NCBI GenBank assembly: GCA_021397835.1
Contig: JAJFZO010000579.1
Span: 2,557,001-2,621,000 of the forward strand
Source: Moringa oleifera
Taxonomy: Eukaryota > Streptophyta > Magnoliopsida > Brassicales > Moringaceae
Length of the DNA: 64,000 bases
Direction of reading: 5' to 3'
Shown: piece after piece, positions 12,178-24,449 of the stretch
Position numbering within the stretch: position 1 is the stretch's first letter
Layout: each line of letters opens with the position of its first letter
The notes under the pieces: generated by a model
Database searches by the model: none
Told to the model about the DNA's origin: nothing
Seen by the model: only the letters and a program-made list of their open reading frames with translations
Translations under genes and position numbers: made by a program

Positions 12178-12300
12178 CCAGTGACGTTGGACCTTACAGT
12201 GGTTTTGAGTTGAAATGGTGCTAGATGACCCGTTATTTTCCAGCTGAGGTGGCGCCAAGTGTCCAGTCATTTTTCCGAGTTAAGGTGACGTCAGCTGTCC
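12178..12300. repeat. Short tandem repeat, units of about 34-35 bp, three to four diverged copies
   Basis: Copies begin near 12207 (GAGTTGAAATGGTGCTAGATG), 12241 (CAGCTGAGGTGGCGCCAAG) and 12275 (CCGAGTTAAGGTGACGTCAG), each followed by a GTCC or GACC and then a T-rich end. A weaker copy precedes them. It includes a TGACGTCA palindrome (CRE/TGA-type site) in the last unit. It may be the subterminal remnant of a DNA transposon, but that is not shown. Confidence 0.55.
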
Positions 12301-13999
12301 TTAGGTAATGTATCCCACAAGGAAATGAAACCCTTAGGAATATTAATATGTTACTATATTATGCTCGAATTTAAGTAAATATAAAATAAATAAATAAAAA
12401 TTAACCAAACATGTTTTTTTTTTTTGGTAACTTAGAAGTATCAAATGGATCATTGAACAAGTTATCGATATTTCAATTTGGTCCAATTGAATTTAATTAA
12501 AAAATTAAAAATAAAGATATTCAAATTATCATCTCAAAAAAATTTAAAATTAATTTTTTTAACTTTACATTATTAAAAAATTTATAAAAAATCATTAGTG
12601 AGTCAAAAATTACTCAAATTTAAAGAATAAACTAGAGATAAAGTAAAATTTATTTAAATCATTTTTTGGATATTGTAACAATGAAAATATTCTTAATTTT
12701 TTGTAATTATTTAGATTAAGGTCTAATTTTACATCAAATTAAAATATTAAATAAACATTTAATTCCATCTATACATTAAAATTTAAATTAAACGGATGTA
12801 GTGTAAGATAATATATATTACCTTTTCAACTTTCATAAATGGCAATCCAGAAAATTACCGAACCATAGGCAGAAAATTAAATAATGTTTTACCATATAGT
12901 TTTCTATCATAACTAATCTTTCATATAGTATTAAAGAATAATAAATAATATTCAATACATACACCACATAACACAAACGAGTAGGGCAATTACTCTATAA
13001 TAAGGCTGCATACAATGTGATAGTTGACACTAAAATGTAGACATGCATGTATATAATATAGTTGCATAAAACAAGGTCAAGGAGGACCACCCTATCTGTC
13101 GGTCTCGACCACATATGATTTTATGTTACGCATAAAGATTGCTGAAAGCATAGGGTAGCATTGCATGTGAATAGAAATGCTACTTTGTTTAATTAGCTAG
13201 GTTAGGCTATGAACAAGCAACTTTATGTGTATTTCTAATTGGAGCGATATGACTTTATTTGAGCTGTTAGATCACATGAGAGGTCTCACATTTATAAGTA
13301 ATATGTAATAGGTAGCCCTAATTAATAATTTATTTAATGTTCTGAAAATTCAAACAATTGTTAAAATCGAAAGAGATTTAACGTTCATAATTAATCAAGA
13401 AATGGAATTATTATAAAATAATAAATAATATATATTATAAAATATATAATATAAGATAATAATAAAATTAAAGATTAATTACATATATATTTTGTTTGTA
13501 CTCTTAAATTAAAATTTATAAAAAAAATTATATTTATATAAAATTTATATTTTTGTTTGATTGTTGATGTTATGATTTTTATTTATGATTTTCGTTACTA
13601 TAGTGAGTTTTGTGCACGATCATGATTTTCATGTGATTTTTACTTGTTCAATCAATTTAATACTTTTTTAAATATTATTAAAATAAATATAATATTTTTA
13701 TTAAATTTAATAAAAATATATAAAATATAAACATTTTAAATGTATAAATTATTTATTTATATAGTATTTAAAAAAATATTAAAAATAATTATATAATTAA
13801 AATCATATACTTTGTACATAAAATTATTTATATTAAAAAAATTATAAATTAAAGCATCATATTAAAATTTTTTTAAAATATATAAATTTAAAATTAATAT
13901 ATTTTTAAAAATTTTTAATTTAAAGTTATTAATGAAATATATATGCTTTAGATATAATTAATTTTAAAAATTATTAAAAAATATGAATTTTTTCTTTTT

Positions 14000-14620
14000 T
14001 AATTCGAAGAGATCCATTTGACGGACAAAACAAGTTTGGGCCTAGCACCGAACGTGACACGACTAAAACAAATTGATGCTTTGCATCTGCAAGCCTAAGC
14101 TAGACGGAGCCCGCTTTGGTCAATTCGTTTCTGACAACAGTCTCCAACCAGCCACCAATGCTGTGTCGTTTGGCGCCTAATTACAACGTACCGTTTTCGT
14201 TACTCTACTTTGTCAAACATCAAATTAAATTTGAGTTTCCATTAAAAAAATGTTTTTTTAACTGTTAAAATAATAAATAAAGAATTCACAAATAATTAAC
14301 CCACGCAAGCAGAACAGCCGACATGATTAGACCCCTGACTGGGTAATTAGCCACCGGAAAGGTAAATAGGGCGTGGGCCATACCCTCTCGCACCGCGTCG
14401 ACGGACGAAAGTGCCTCGTTTTTTAATAGGAGCAATCATGAATCACGGTGTGGCCATCCTTATCCTAAACTGCCACGATGAGTCGATGAGACCCCTCCTG
14501 TCAAATTAGCCGTTGGATCCTCCTTCTACTTTACATTATTTGTCGGCAATCGTTCCCTTTCCCGTCCTTCCCCTGCCACGTCACAATCAAGCTTCACTCA
14601 CGTGTTTTTTTTTTTAACTG
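14000..14620. promoter_or_regulatory. Composition island with ACGT-core motifs, possible regulatory module
   Basis: About 600 bp with clearly higher G+C than its surroundings, without a long reading frame. It contains GCCACGTCAC near 14576, a G-box CACGTG at 14599-14604, and promoter-like phrases such as AGCCGTTGGATCC. It lies about 4.4 kb upstream of the PLD alpha leader. Function is inference from composition and motifs. Confidence 0.3.
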
Positions 14621-16139
14621 AGTTTTCGAAACCATAATCATGATTACCTAATTTTCAAAGATAAATGAATTATGATATCAATGGCACTGATGCAGATGGA
14701 TGTTTTTTGGTAACTTCTGCAATTTCATATTTAGTAGTTCTTGTTGATTACCATTCCATTAGTTTGACTAAAACAAATAGTTATGATCACTAAAATATTT
14801 TTATTTAGTAAAAATAAATAATTATATAAATGTTTAAAAAATAAATTTAATATATTTTTTATTTAAATTTTGATATATCAATTAAATAAACTGTATAATT
14901 AATTTTTTGATTTAATTTAAATTTATTTTTTAAAAATTAATATAAAAAATATTGATATTTTTGTAGTTAAAATATCACATTTTATTTTCAATTTTCTAAA
15001 TTTTAAATATTTTTTATCGGCAAATATTTTTTTGAATCTTATAAAATTTTAAGTATTTTTACAAAAAAATTATATTTTCAAAATTATAAAATTTGTACAA
15101 AAGTTTTATTATAATAATTTAAGTATTTTTTTTCCATGAAAAATTCAGAGTTAAAATTATTATATAATTTTTTAATCAAATTAAAATATTATATGTATAA
15201 TCAATTAAATTGATATTTCAAGATGTAAATTAGATAGCACATGTAATTTATATTTATTTTAAATAATTTTTAAATGTCTCATTCAAATCAATAATATCCT
15301 TAAAAGAAATATATTTTTTTAAAAAAATTAATTATGTGAACTTTTTAATTAAAATTTTAGGAAAATTATATAATTCAGTCAAACAACATAGGTATGAATT
15401 GAAGTACTTTAACCTACCCCTATATTTAATTTCATATGTTATAATTCATCACTTAGATTTCAAAAATCAGAAAATATAAAAATTGGTTATGTTATTCTCA
15501 AACTTATTTTGATAATTATTAAATTAATTTAAAAATGGCAACAAATGTGAACTGCCAGACCAAATTTGGTTTCGCACCATTTGTAAAGCTTATCACGGTT
15601 CGGTTTAAATCGAAGAATCGAACCATAACTTTAAGGTTTTTAACTGAATCAAAATTTGTATAAATGATTTCGATTTTAAACTATAATCGAAATCATTTTG
15701 AAAATAATTCAACTACAATTTATTTAAATTTTGAATTATAATCGAAATCGATGATTTTAGTTTAATTTTTAATTAAATTAATTTTTAAAATATTAAAAAA
15801 TTTAATTAAAAATTATTAAAAATTAATTTTAAAAAATTTTAAAATAATTTTAATTTTAAAAAGTATATTTTAATAAAAATATAATTATTTTTATTTTTAT
15901 TTTTATTAAAAATTTATAATTAAAAATAAAAATACTATATTTATAATTAAAATATAAACTGAAATTAAAACAGAAATCAAATTAAAACTTTAACAATATA
16001 TGAATCGAAATCTAAACCGAATCTGAATCATTGAACTGAGCCTTAATCGAAATCATAGTTTAATAATTTAAATTTTGATTCATTTTAATTATAAATTTTA
16101 AATAAATAATTTAAAATTGAAATCCAACCAAATCCCGAA

Positions 16140-16400
16140 GATTAGGTACCCATTAGGCAGTTGACGGGAATGTGGATATAATTGTCATTAACCGAAAGAC
16201 CTGGAGGACTTGCCTGTAATTTTACCCAAAAAAATCCTAACAATTAATTCGGCAACAACATCTGAGGTTGCCAAGCCGACTCGTTGGCTTCACTATTACG
16301 CTGACACGTGTTAAAAACGACTGCTTGCCGCCAGCATATTAAAAGCACGGAGACTTTGACAACTGGCATTAAATATATAGGGAGAAACGATCAACTCTTT
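16140..16400. promoter_or_regulatory. Promoter-like island with a G-box and TATA-like sequence, no gene attached
   Basis: A 260-bp balanced-composition stretch with CACGTG at 16305-16310 and TTAAATATATAGGG at about 16369-16383, in an order resembling a plus-strand core promoter. Downstream is only AT-rich DNA until the PLD alpha leader 2 kb away. It may be a distal element of PLD, an orphan promoter, or leftover of a lost gene. Confidence 0.3.
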
Positions 16401-17739
16401 TCTTGACCTTAATGATATATTATTATATATCAAGCATCATTATTTTGTTAGGATGTATATTAAAATATTAATATATATTAATTAAATAAAATTAATTTTT
16501 TTATTTATTCATTTATTTATAAATATCATAATATAAAAATATTTTTTATATTTTTAATGAAAACAACATCAATTCAAATTAAGAGAAGATTTTCATTCAT
16601 TTTGTAAAGGGATTCAACGGAATCTGTGGTCACCCATGTACCTACTCTAATAATTTTTATTTTATTTTTTTAATTCTGTTATATTCACACTCAAGTAGAC
16701 ATAGTTATGTTAATTTATTTATTAAACTACAAAAAATTATTTTTAAATATTAATATTAATGTTAAAAAATTTACCCAAAATTTAATTAAATATCAAAATC
16801 TCAATTGATTTAATTTTATATTTAATTCAATTTAAATTTTAACTCAAATAATTATAAAAAATTAATAGTATATTTATTTTTAAATAATTTAAATAAATTA
16901 TACACTTTATTTTAAGTTCATTCATCAAATTTGAACAATTATTGATTCATGAACTATTTTTAATAAATTTTTAAAATTTTAATAGCATTATTTCTAAAAA
17001 AAATTCAATACTTAAAAAATTTTTAAAACTTTTTTTATGATTGTAGATGAATATCTCTTTATTTTTCCTGTGAAAAATTAAGTCAAAATTTATTATATAA
17101 TATATTTAACTTAAATATTCTCAATTTTTAAAGTTTTCATACAATGCAAATTGAATCAAATTAAAACTTTAAATCAATTAAAATTTTAATTTTTAAATTA
17201 AAATTAGAATAAATTTTAAAATTTTTTATATTTATTTTAAAATTTATTCAATTAACACATTTAAAATATATTTAAAATAAAAATTATATTTATTGGTTTA
17301 TTTAAAAAATTAAAATATTTAAAATTTGGGAGTTAAATCATTCACTTTATAATTGTATCCTAATTTATAATCACATAAATGATGCATTATGTGGTAAATC
17401 ACATGCAACTATAAAATAAGTTAAAATTAAGAAAGCTGTATAATCATATAAAGTTGTAAGTAATTTATGTTATTATAACAACTCAAATACATGGATTTAT
17501 TATCTCATTTAAAAGATAAACTCGAAATAAAATAATTATTTAGTTTAATTTTTTAAATTATTTTAATAATAAAAATAGATTTTTTATTTTGTATTATTGT
17601 TTAAGTTAAAATTTAAATTAAATTAAATTAATATATTAAATTTAAATTTATTTAAATATTAAATTTTATTTAATGATAAAAATAAATATCAACGAAATGA
17701 TATTATAATTAGATGTATTATTGTACTATACAGTTTGTA

Positions 17740-17875
17740 TTGTATTCCCCACCTAGCACTAAATGCATTGAATTTGTGCCCATTGGGATCTCCTCTAGGG
17801 ACTGACAAGCGCCAAGGGATATGCGATCCCCCCCACCACGTGGGGCACTGATTGCCTTTCCGAATATCCTTGCAA
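17740..17875. promoter_or_regulatory. Island with a perfect extended G-box upstream of PLD alpha
   Basis: CCACGTGG at 17836-17843 sits inside a longer palindrome CCCCACCACGTGGGG-like context, about 1.2 kb upstream of the PLD start codon and about 500 bp upstream of the CT-rich leader. ABRE/G-box elements bind bZIP and bHLH factors; PLD alpha genes are tied to abscisic-acid and drought responses in the literature. A link here is plausible but not shown. Confidence 0.4.
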
Positions 17876-18304
17876 TTTTAAAAATACATACTATTTATAT
17901 TTAGACATTTATTAAATGAAAAAATACTGTTGAAACTCATTTATCAATTATTATAATTTAATATTATCTTTTAATAGTTAAAAAAGATAATATTAAATTA
18001 TCTTTTTTATATTTGCCGACATTATTATGGAAGTGTTAAAAAACTTAATTTCTTAGCTAAAATGAAAGTAGTGAAGACATAATGCAAAATGTAATTTATG
18101 ATATTTTTTCATTTTCTTAATATTAAAAAGGAGAAAAAAAATTGTATTAATTGCAAAGAATGGGTAATTCATTGCAATAATCAAGAAATAATATTTAAAA
18201 ATCATGTTAAATAAACAAAGAAAAAAGAATAAGAAAAAAAAAAATCTTTTCATGTTCACTTGTCCTCCTCTCCCCCACTAGTAGCTCACTAAGAGCTGCT
18301 TTCA

Positions 18305-18308
<4 letters not shown>

Positions 18309-18338
<30 letters not shown>
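18309..18338. repeat. (CT)n tract at the PLD alpha 5' leader
   Basis: Fifteen CT units followed by more pyrimidine-rich sequence. Such Y-patch/CT tracts often mark plant core promoters or 5' leaders, and it is about 700 bp before the PLD ATG. Confidence 0.85.
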
Positions 18339-18340
<2 letters not shown>

Positions 18341-19010
18341 CGTTCTTTTTTTCTCTTCCTGTTCACATTGTTTATGTGTACTATATACACGGAGGAGTGC
18401 ACAGATAGCAGAGATAGGATCAGATCTTGATTTCTTCGATTTGCCTGCTTCGACTTTCTCAGATCTCTCTCTGGTTCTCTCTCAATTCGGAGTTAGTATC
18501 TCATCCATAATTCTATTCCTTTACTTTGTTATCAGGAACTGATCTCTTTTGCTCTGATTTTCGTTTCTCATTCTGTTTACTTATGATCACGCGCTATTCG
18601 GAGGTTTGAAAGTCTGGTAATCTCTGTTTAAGCTTCTTTGTGAAAGGGAAACGAGGAGCTAAAGTAGTGTGATTTGATTTCTCACAGTTGAAGCGTTGAA
18701 CAGTGATCGGATCGATTTCCTTTTATATCTAAATTTTTGTTCGTACGTATATTTCTCTGCGTGTTTATTGAGTTTGTTCGTGGTTGGGCTTGAGAAATGG
18801 ATATCTTTCTTATTCTGTTAGCTGATCAAATTTTATCTCATCGTTAAAGACTAGTATAATCGATGCTCTGGCTTGTTTTTGAGAAATTTACTTTTGTCTA
18901 TTTTTTACTTCATTTACTAAGCAAAACTGAGGTTGTATGGAGCTCGATTTTCATACAAAGAGTGATCTGGAAACTTATCTAATGACTTTGTTATGGGTTC
19001 CAGGTGAGAA

Positions 19011-22000
19011 ATGGCGCAGATTTTGCTTCATGGGACTTTACATGTCACGATCTATGAAGTTGATAGGCTTCATGGTGGAGGCAGATCAGGCTTCTTTGGC
19101 AAGGTATACTTAGTGTTCTTTTGTTTCTTTTGAACATAGACCTGGATAAGTCTACAGTGGCCTCCTTTTTCCTTTTGGGTATCATCTCTTTAATCTTGTT
19201 TATTAAATTTTTGAGGTGCTTAATTGGTGTGTTCCCTTTGGGGTGAAAATCTGAACTGAAAATTTTTTGGACTTTTAGGAATTTTACTGTACAGTTCTTT
19301 TATTGTTATTTTTCTTTACTCCTTTTTGGAGTTCCCGAGAAGTTTTAATAGAGTTTGGTGTGTGAATTTTTGTGTGCAGTAATTTTACAATTAAAGATGG
19401 TATGTGAGAATTTGTTATGATTGGTATTTGGATACGTATAAAAACTCCTGCAATATTGGGGGGAAAAAAAAAAAGCAAAGACACTGGGCCATGGCATATT
19501 TGTTGCTGCCTAAGAGTGTTTCAAGATGCGAATAAACTTTTGATGGTGCCCTTAACTAGTATAACTCCTAAAGCACTTAAAGAGCTAACCTCAATGTACT
19601 TGTTGAGGATTAGATCTGATGTCGCACTGACTCTTTTATGAGGGAGCTAAGCTAATATCATGTATGTATCGTATACCTGCACTTTTAGATTCCTTATGCA
19701 AGGCTAGAAAATTTGAGAATGATCCAGAGAAAGGGGAAGTTTTATGCATTTTTCCAAATGGAAGCATGTCTGATAATTTGACATTCCTGGTTATGGATTG
19801 AACATATGTTGAATGCTGGGAAATAACTTTTTGTGTGCTAAGAGTACAGCTGGAAGTTTAAGCGTGCAAGATTTTCTGAGTCTAACACTGTTTTGGACTG
19901 ATATCATTTGGTAGACTTTTTTGTATTTCAATGGATTGCAATAAAATATTTAATAATTTTTTAAAATAAATTATACAAATGTATGAAATATATGTTTGTT
20001 TATTAGTCTATTTCCATCATATCATATTTTAAATTTTCAAGATATTTGATGTGTGTGTTGTATTCTTTCTACATTGACCTGTTCAGGATTTGCCTGTGTA
20101 ATTTCTTAAATCCTTGAGAAAATCTCGTCTGCGTCATATTCAAGTCTAAGTTTTCATTTGCACAGGAGTTAGCAACAATCATCTAGTCTCTGCTAACTTC
20201 AATTGAATTTTGCCTTTTTACCGGTACAAAGGCTTTATGGATGGCTCTTCAATGTAGTGTTGTTGTTGTGCCCTGCAAAAATAGATACACAGAGTCAGAG
20301 GTGGAAAAACCCATGCACTCTAATCTTTATGACCCTTAAATTTAGCGGTTTTTTTTTGCCTTTTTAGCTGTACAAGGCTATATGGATGGTTCTTTGATGT
20401 AGTGCTGATGTTGTACCTGCAAAAATGGATGCACACAGAATCAGAGATAGTGGAACCCATGGCTTGTAATCTCTACGACCCTTAAATTAGGGCTGTTTAT
20501 GTGCATTTCAATGTCAGTCCCAGTAAATTCCATGGCATGAACTGTGTTCCAAATGCATAGGTGCTGATAATATGGATGGTTATTATAATTGATTAAACAA
20601 ATGATTCCTGTAAAAAAAAGAAAATTGATTATACAAATGACTTAGGACGAAATCCCTATACAATACTTAGACCAAAAAGAGAAAGAGAGAGGCTACATAA
20701 GTAGATTTTCATTTTCTTAATTTCAAGTTTCCCCTTGTATATGAAATATGTTGCTGCCAGGGGTGCAGAGGATGGTTGCTTTTTCCATATTAGAGGCGGG
20801 ATATGGTTTTTGGTAGAATTCCTTGGAAAATGATCTCTACTCATTTCTCTTTTTTTATTGTGCCCCATTTGCTTATCTGGTCTTGTTTCTACCCTTGATT
20901 CAGGATAGAAGTATTTACATGTTGTATCTCAATGATTTGTAGTGATTTATCATTTAACAAAAGGAAAATTGACTCAGTGATCCAACTTTGTAAATGGACA
21001 AAGCATTCAAGGTTCTACTTCACTCTTTCATGCCATGGCTTCTATATTGCAGTAACATTAATTTAGTCAACACAATTCCAGAATCGTGAACAAGCTACAC
21101 ATTGATTTACTATATTTTAGTGTACATTTCTGGAAACACTGATTGGAACCAGAAATTTGTAAGTAGAGGGAGAGATTACTTGATCCATTTCTGTGTAACA
21201 CTGATATAAGGCTATGTTGTTGTGGCAATGTTTGCTTATTTTGTTGAAGCATTTTTTACGATTTTGCTCCTATCTAGTTGCATGGTGGATTGCATAGATA
21301 AAGCAAGGTTGCATGACCAGTTTTCTTCTTTCTTCCTGTGGCATTGTGGACTATGTGATGTTTGCTTATTATTGTTAATGTTAATCATTTCCTGTGGCAT
21401 TGTGGACTATGTGATGTTTGCTTCTTATTGTTAATGTTAAATCATACAGTCAATGTTTAGACTGAAACATATAAGCCCACTGCCTAATAGAATATGTGGT
21501 AGTTCAGCTTTGTTCTCCCGTCCATATTTATTTCCTTGGTTCGCTCAAGATATTCCTTTGTGACCCAATTTTCTATGATTTGAATTTAATTCTTTGAATC
21601 ATCAAAATTTACTTTCTTGTTGTCTTTCCTTGGCTTATCTCACTGGTGAAATCTTGTTCTAGCTTCTAGCAAATGTTGAGGAAACCATTGGTGTTGGCAA
21701 AGGGGAAACACAGCTCTATGCTACTGTTGATCTAGAAAAGGCTAGAGTAGGAAGGACCAGAAAAATAAAAAATGAACCATCCAATCCAAGATGGTACGAG
21801 TCATTTCACATTTACTGTGCTCACATGGCTTCCAATGTTATATTCACTGTTAAAGACGATAATCCTATTGGAGCCACTTTAATTGGAAGAGCATATGTAC
21901 CTGTTGAAGATCTTTTAGATGGAGAAGAACTGGATAGATGGGTTGAAATCTTGGATAAAGATAAAAACCCCATTGATGGAGATTCAAAGATCCATGTGAA

Positions 22001-24377
22001 ACTTCAATATTTTGATGTTAGCAAAAATCCTAATTGGAATAGGGGTATAAGAAGTCATAAGTTTCCGGGAGTACCATATACTTTTTTCTCCCAGAGACGA
22101 GGCTGTAAAGTTTCTCTGTACCAAGATGCTCATGTTCCAGATAACTTCATTCCAAAAATCCCTTTGGCTGGTGGCAAATATTACGAGCCCCATAGGTGTT
22201 GGGAAGATATATTTGATGCCATCAGCAATGCCAAACACTTGATCTACATTACTGGCTGGTCTGTTTATACTGAAATCACCTTGATAAGGGACTCAAGGAG
22301 GCCAAAGCCAGGAGGAGATATTACCCTTGGTGAGCTGCTCAAGAAGAGGGCTAGTGAAGGTGTAAGGGTTCTCATGCTTGTCTGGGATGACAGGACCTCT
22401 GTTGGCTTATTGAAAAAGGACGGATTGATGGCCACTCATGATGAAGAAACTGAGCAATACTTCAGGGACACTGATGTTCACTGTGTCTTATGCCCCCGCA
22501 ATCCTGATGATGGAGGAAGCTTTGTTCAGGATTTACAAATCTCCACGATGTTCACTCATCACCAGAAAATTGTGGTGGTGGACGGTGAGATGCCCAGTGG
22601 TGGATCTGAGAAGAGAAGAATTGTGAGTTTTGTTGGGGGAATTGATCTTTGTGATGGGAGATATGATACTGCCTTCCACTCCCTTTTCAGGACATTGGAC
22701 ACTGCTCACCATGATGATTTCCATCAGCCAAATTTTACAGGTGCTGCTATCACAAAAGGTGGTCCAAGGGAACCTTGGCATGACATTCATTCCCGTCTTG
22801 AAGGACCTGTTGCTTGGGATGTGTTATTTAATTTTGAGCAGAGATGGAGACAACAAGGTGGTAAAGATCTTCTGATTAATCTGAGAGAGCTTGATGACAT
22901 CATTATTCCCCCCTCTCCTGTTATGTTCCCGGATGACCACGAGACGTGGAATGTCCAGTTGTTTAGATCCATTGATGGTGGGGCTGCGTTTGGCTTTCCT
23001 GAGACACCTGAAGATGCAGCAAGAGCAGGACTTGTAAGTGGGAAGGATAATATTATTGATCGAAGCATTCAGGATGCTTATATCAATGCAATTCGACGTG
23101 CAAAGAATTTCATCTATATTGAAAATCAATATTTTCTTGGAAGCTCTTTTGCCTGGAGTGCTGATGATATTAAGCCTGAGGACATCAATGCTTTGCATCT
23201 TATACCAAAGGAACTATCACTCAAGATTGTTAGTAAGATTGAGGCAGAGGAGAGGTTTACTGTTTATGTTGTAGTCCCAATGTGGCCAGAAGGAATTCCT
23301 GAGAGTGCCTCAGTTCAGGCAATATTAGACTGGCAGAGAAGGACGATGGACATGATGTATAAAGACATCACTCAGGCTCTCAGAGCTAAGGGCATCACAG
23401 AGGATCCTAGAAACTACTTGACATTTTTCTGCCTTGGAAACCGGGAGGTGAAGAAGCCCGGAGAATATGAACCTTCAGAACAACCAGACCCTGATACAGA
23501 TTATATTAGAGCCCAGGAGGCACGGCGCTTCATGATATATGTTCATACCAAGATGATGATTGGTAAGTGATTGCTTTAAAATTTCAAGCACCTTTTTGCA
23601 CAACTGAACATTAATAGTCAACATTAAAAAACTTGCTGAATCCAGTTTTCTATGTCAGTTTAAGAATTACTAATTTTATTCTGTATATTGAGAACTTTTT
23701 TGGTTGATGGAAGATTTAGCTCTAGGATTTACCTCAACTTCTTGAAATAATGAATATTGATTTTGGGAATGGTGGTCTGCATAGGGCAAGTTCTCTAAAA
23801 TTATGGCTTCTCTGGCAATCAATAGGGAGACTTACCAAGTTTCTCACACTCATGCAGCTCATCAGTTTGTCCACCCAGTGGGCTACCTTGTTTTATTGCT
23901 GTCTCTATGTCAATGTCACAGATTTCTCCCTTGTCTTGTGCAGTTGATGATGAATACATCATTGTTGGGTCTGCCAACATCAACCAGAGATCAATGGATG
24001 GTGCCAGGGACTCTGAGATAGCAATGGGAGGCTACCAACCATATCATTTGTCAACCAGGGAGCCAGCACGCGGTCAGATCCATGGTTTCCGTATGGCACT
24101 TTGGTATGAGCACCTTGGCATGCTTGACGACACCTTCCTTAATCCAGAAAGCCTGGAATGTGTCGAGAAAGTTAACAGGATTGCTGACAAGTATTGGGAT
24201 CTCTATTCTAGTGAGTCACTTGAACATGACCTGCCCGGTCACCTGCTTCGCTACCCTATTGGTGTTTCTGGTGAGGGAAATGTGACAGAGCTCCCAGGAA
24301 CAGAATTCTTCCCAGACACCAAGGCCCGTGTTCTTGGTGCCAAATCAGATTATCTCCCTCCAATCCTTACAACTTAA
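19011..24377 (+). CDS. PLDA1: Phospholipase D alpha
   Basis: Three coding exons, 19011-19103, 21663-23562 and 23944-24377, give 808 residues, the normal PLD alpha length. The enzyme hydrolyses membrane phospholipids such as phosphatidylcholine to phosphatidic acid plus head group, and needs millimolar calcium. An N-terminal C2 domain (about residues 1-130, starting [18 protein letters not shown]) is split by intron 1 after the Gly-Lys at residue 31. Both catalytic HxKxxxxD motifs are intact: His331-Lys333-Asp338 in [10 protein letters not shown], and His659-Lys661-Asp666 in [13 protein letters not shown], the second spanning intron 2. The IENQYF block and the C-terminal [10 protein letters not shown] are family-typical. 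A CAG acceptor eight bases before the ATG (19001-19003) suggests a leader intron, common in PLD alpha genes. The nearest poly(A)-type signal is AATAAA near 24434. Phosphatidic acid from this class acts in abscisic-acid and drought signalling. The numeral in the symbol is by resemblance; paralogs are unresolved. Confidence 0.96.
20211..20500 (+). repeat. Diverged tandem duplication (two units of about 146 bp) in PLD alpha intron 1
   Basis: Units 20211-20356 and 20357-20500 share TTGCCTTTTTA, GTACAAGGCT, TATGGATGG, ATGTAGTG, CCTGCAAAAAT, CACAGA.TCAGAG and TACGACCCTTAAAT-type words in the same order, with substitutions. No coding content. Confidence 0.8.
21333..21445 (+). repeat. Recent tandem duplication (two 56-57 bp units) in PLD alpha intron 1
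   Basis: Copies 21333-21388 and 21389-21445 both start TTCCTGTGGCATTGTGGACT and end with TTAATGTTAATCAT or TTAATGTTAAATCAT. They differ only by a substitution or two and one inserted A, so this duplication is much younger than the one at 20211-20500. Confidence 0.95.
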
Positions 24378-24449
24378 ATAGGTATCTCCACTCGATCATC
24401 GAAAAATAATTTCCAACTTTCCTAACTTGTTCAATAAAAGTCTGGTTTT

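Larger units (their letters stand above)
9300..18300. other. Gene-free region: AT-rich DNA with isolated islands of balanced composition
   Basis: No coding exon recognised over 9 kb. 9300-10130 has ordinary composition and is probably the SHINE promoter region. 10140-12120, 12310-13990, 14620-16130 and 16390-17740 are extremely A/T-rich. Three islands at 14000-14620, 16140-16400 and 17740-17875, and a small tandem repeat at 12178-12300, are listed separately. Confidence 0.6.

Noticed and set aside
22438..23274. Several 60-120 codon frames on both strands inside the PLD exon
   Set aside because: They overlap a well-identified 808-residue enzyme in other frames and resemble nothing.
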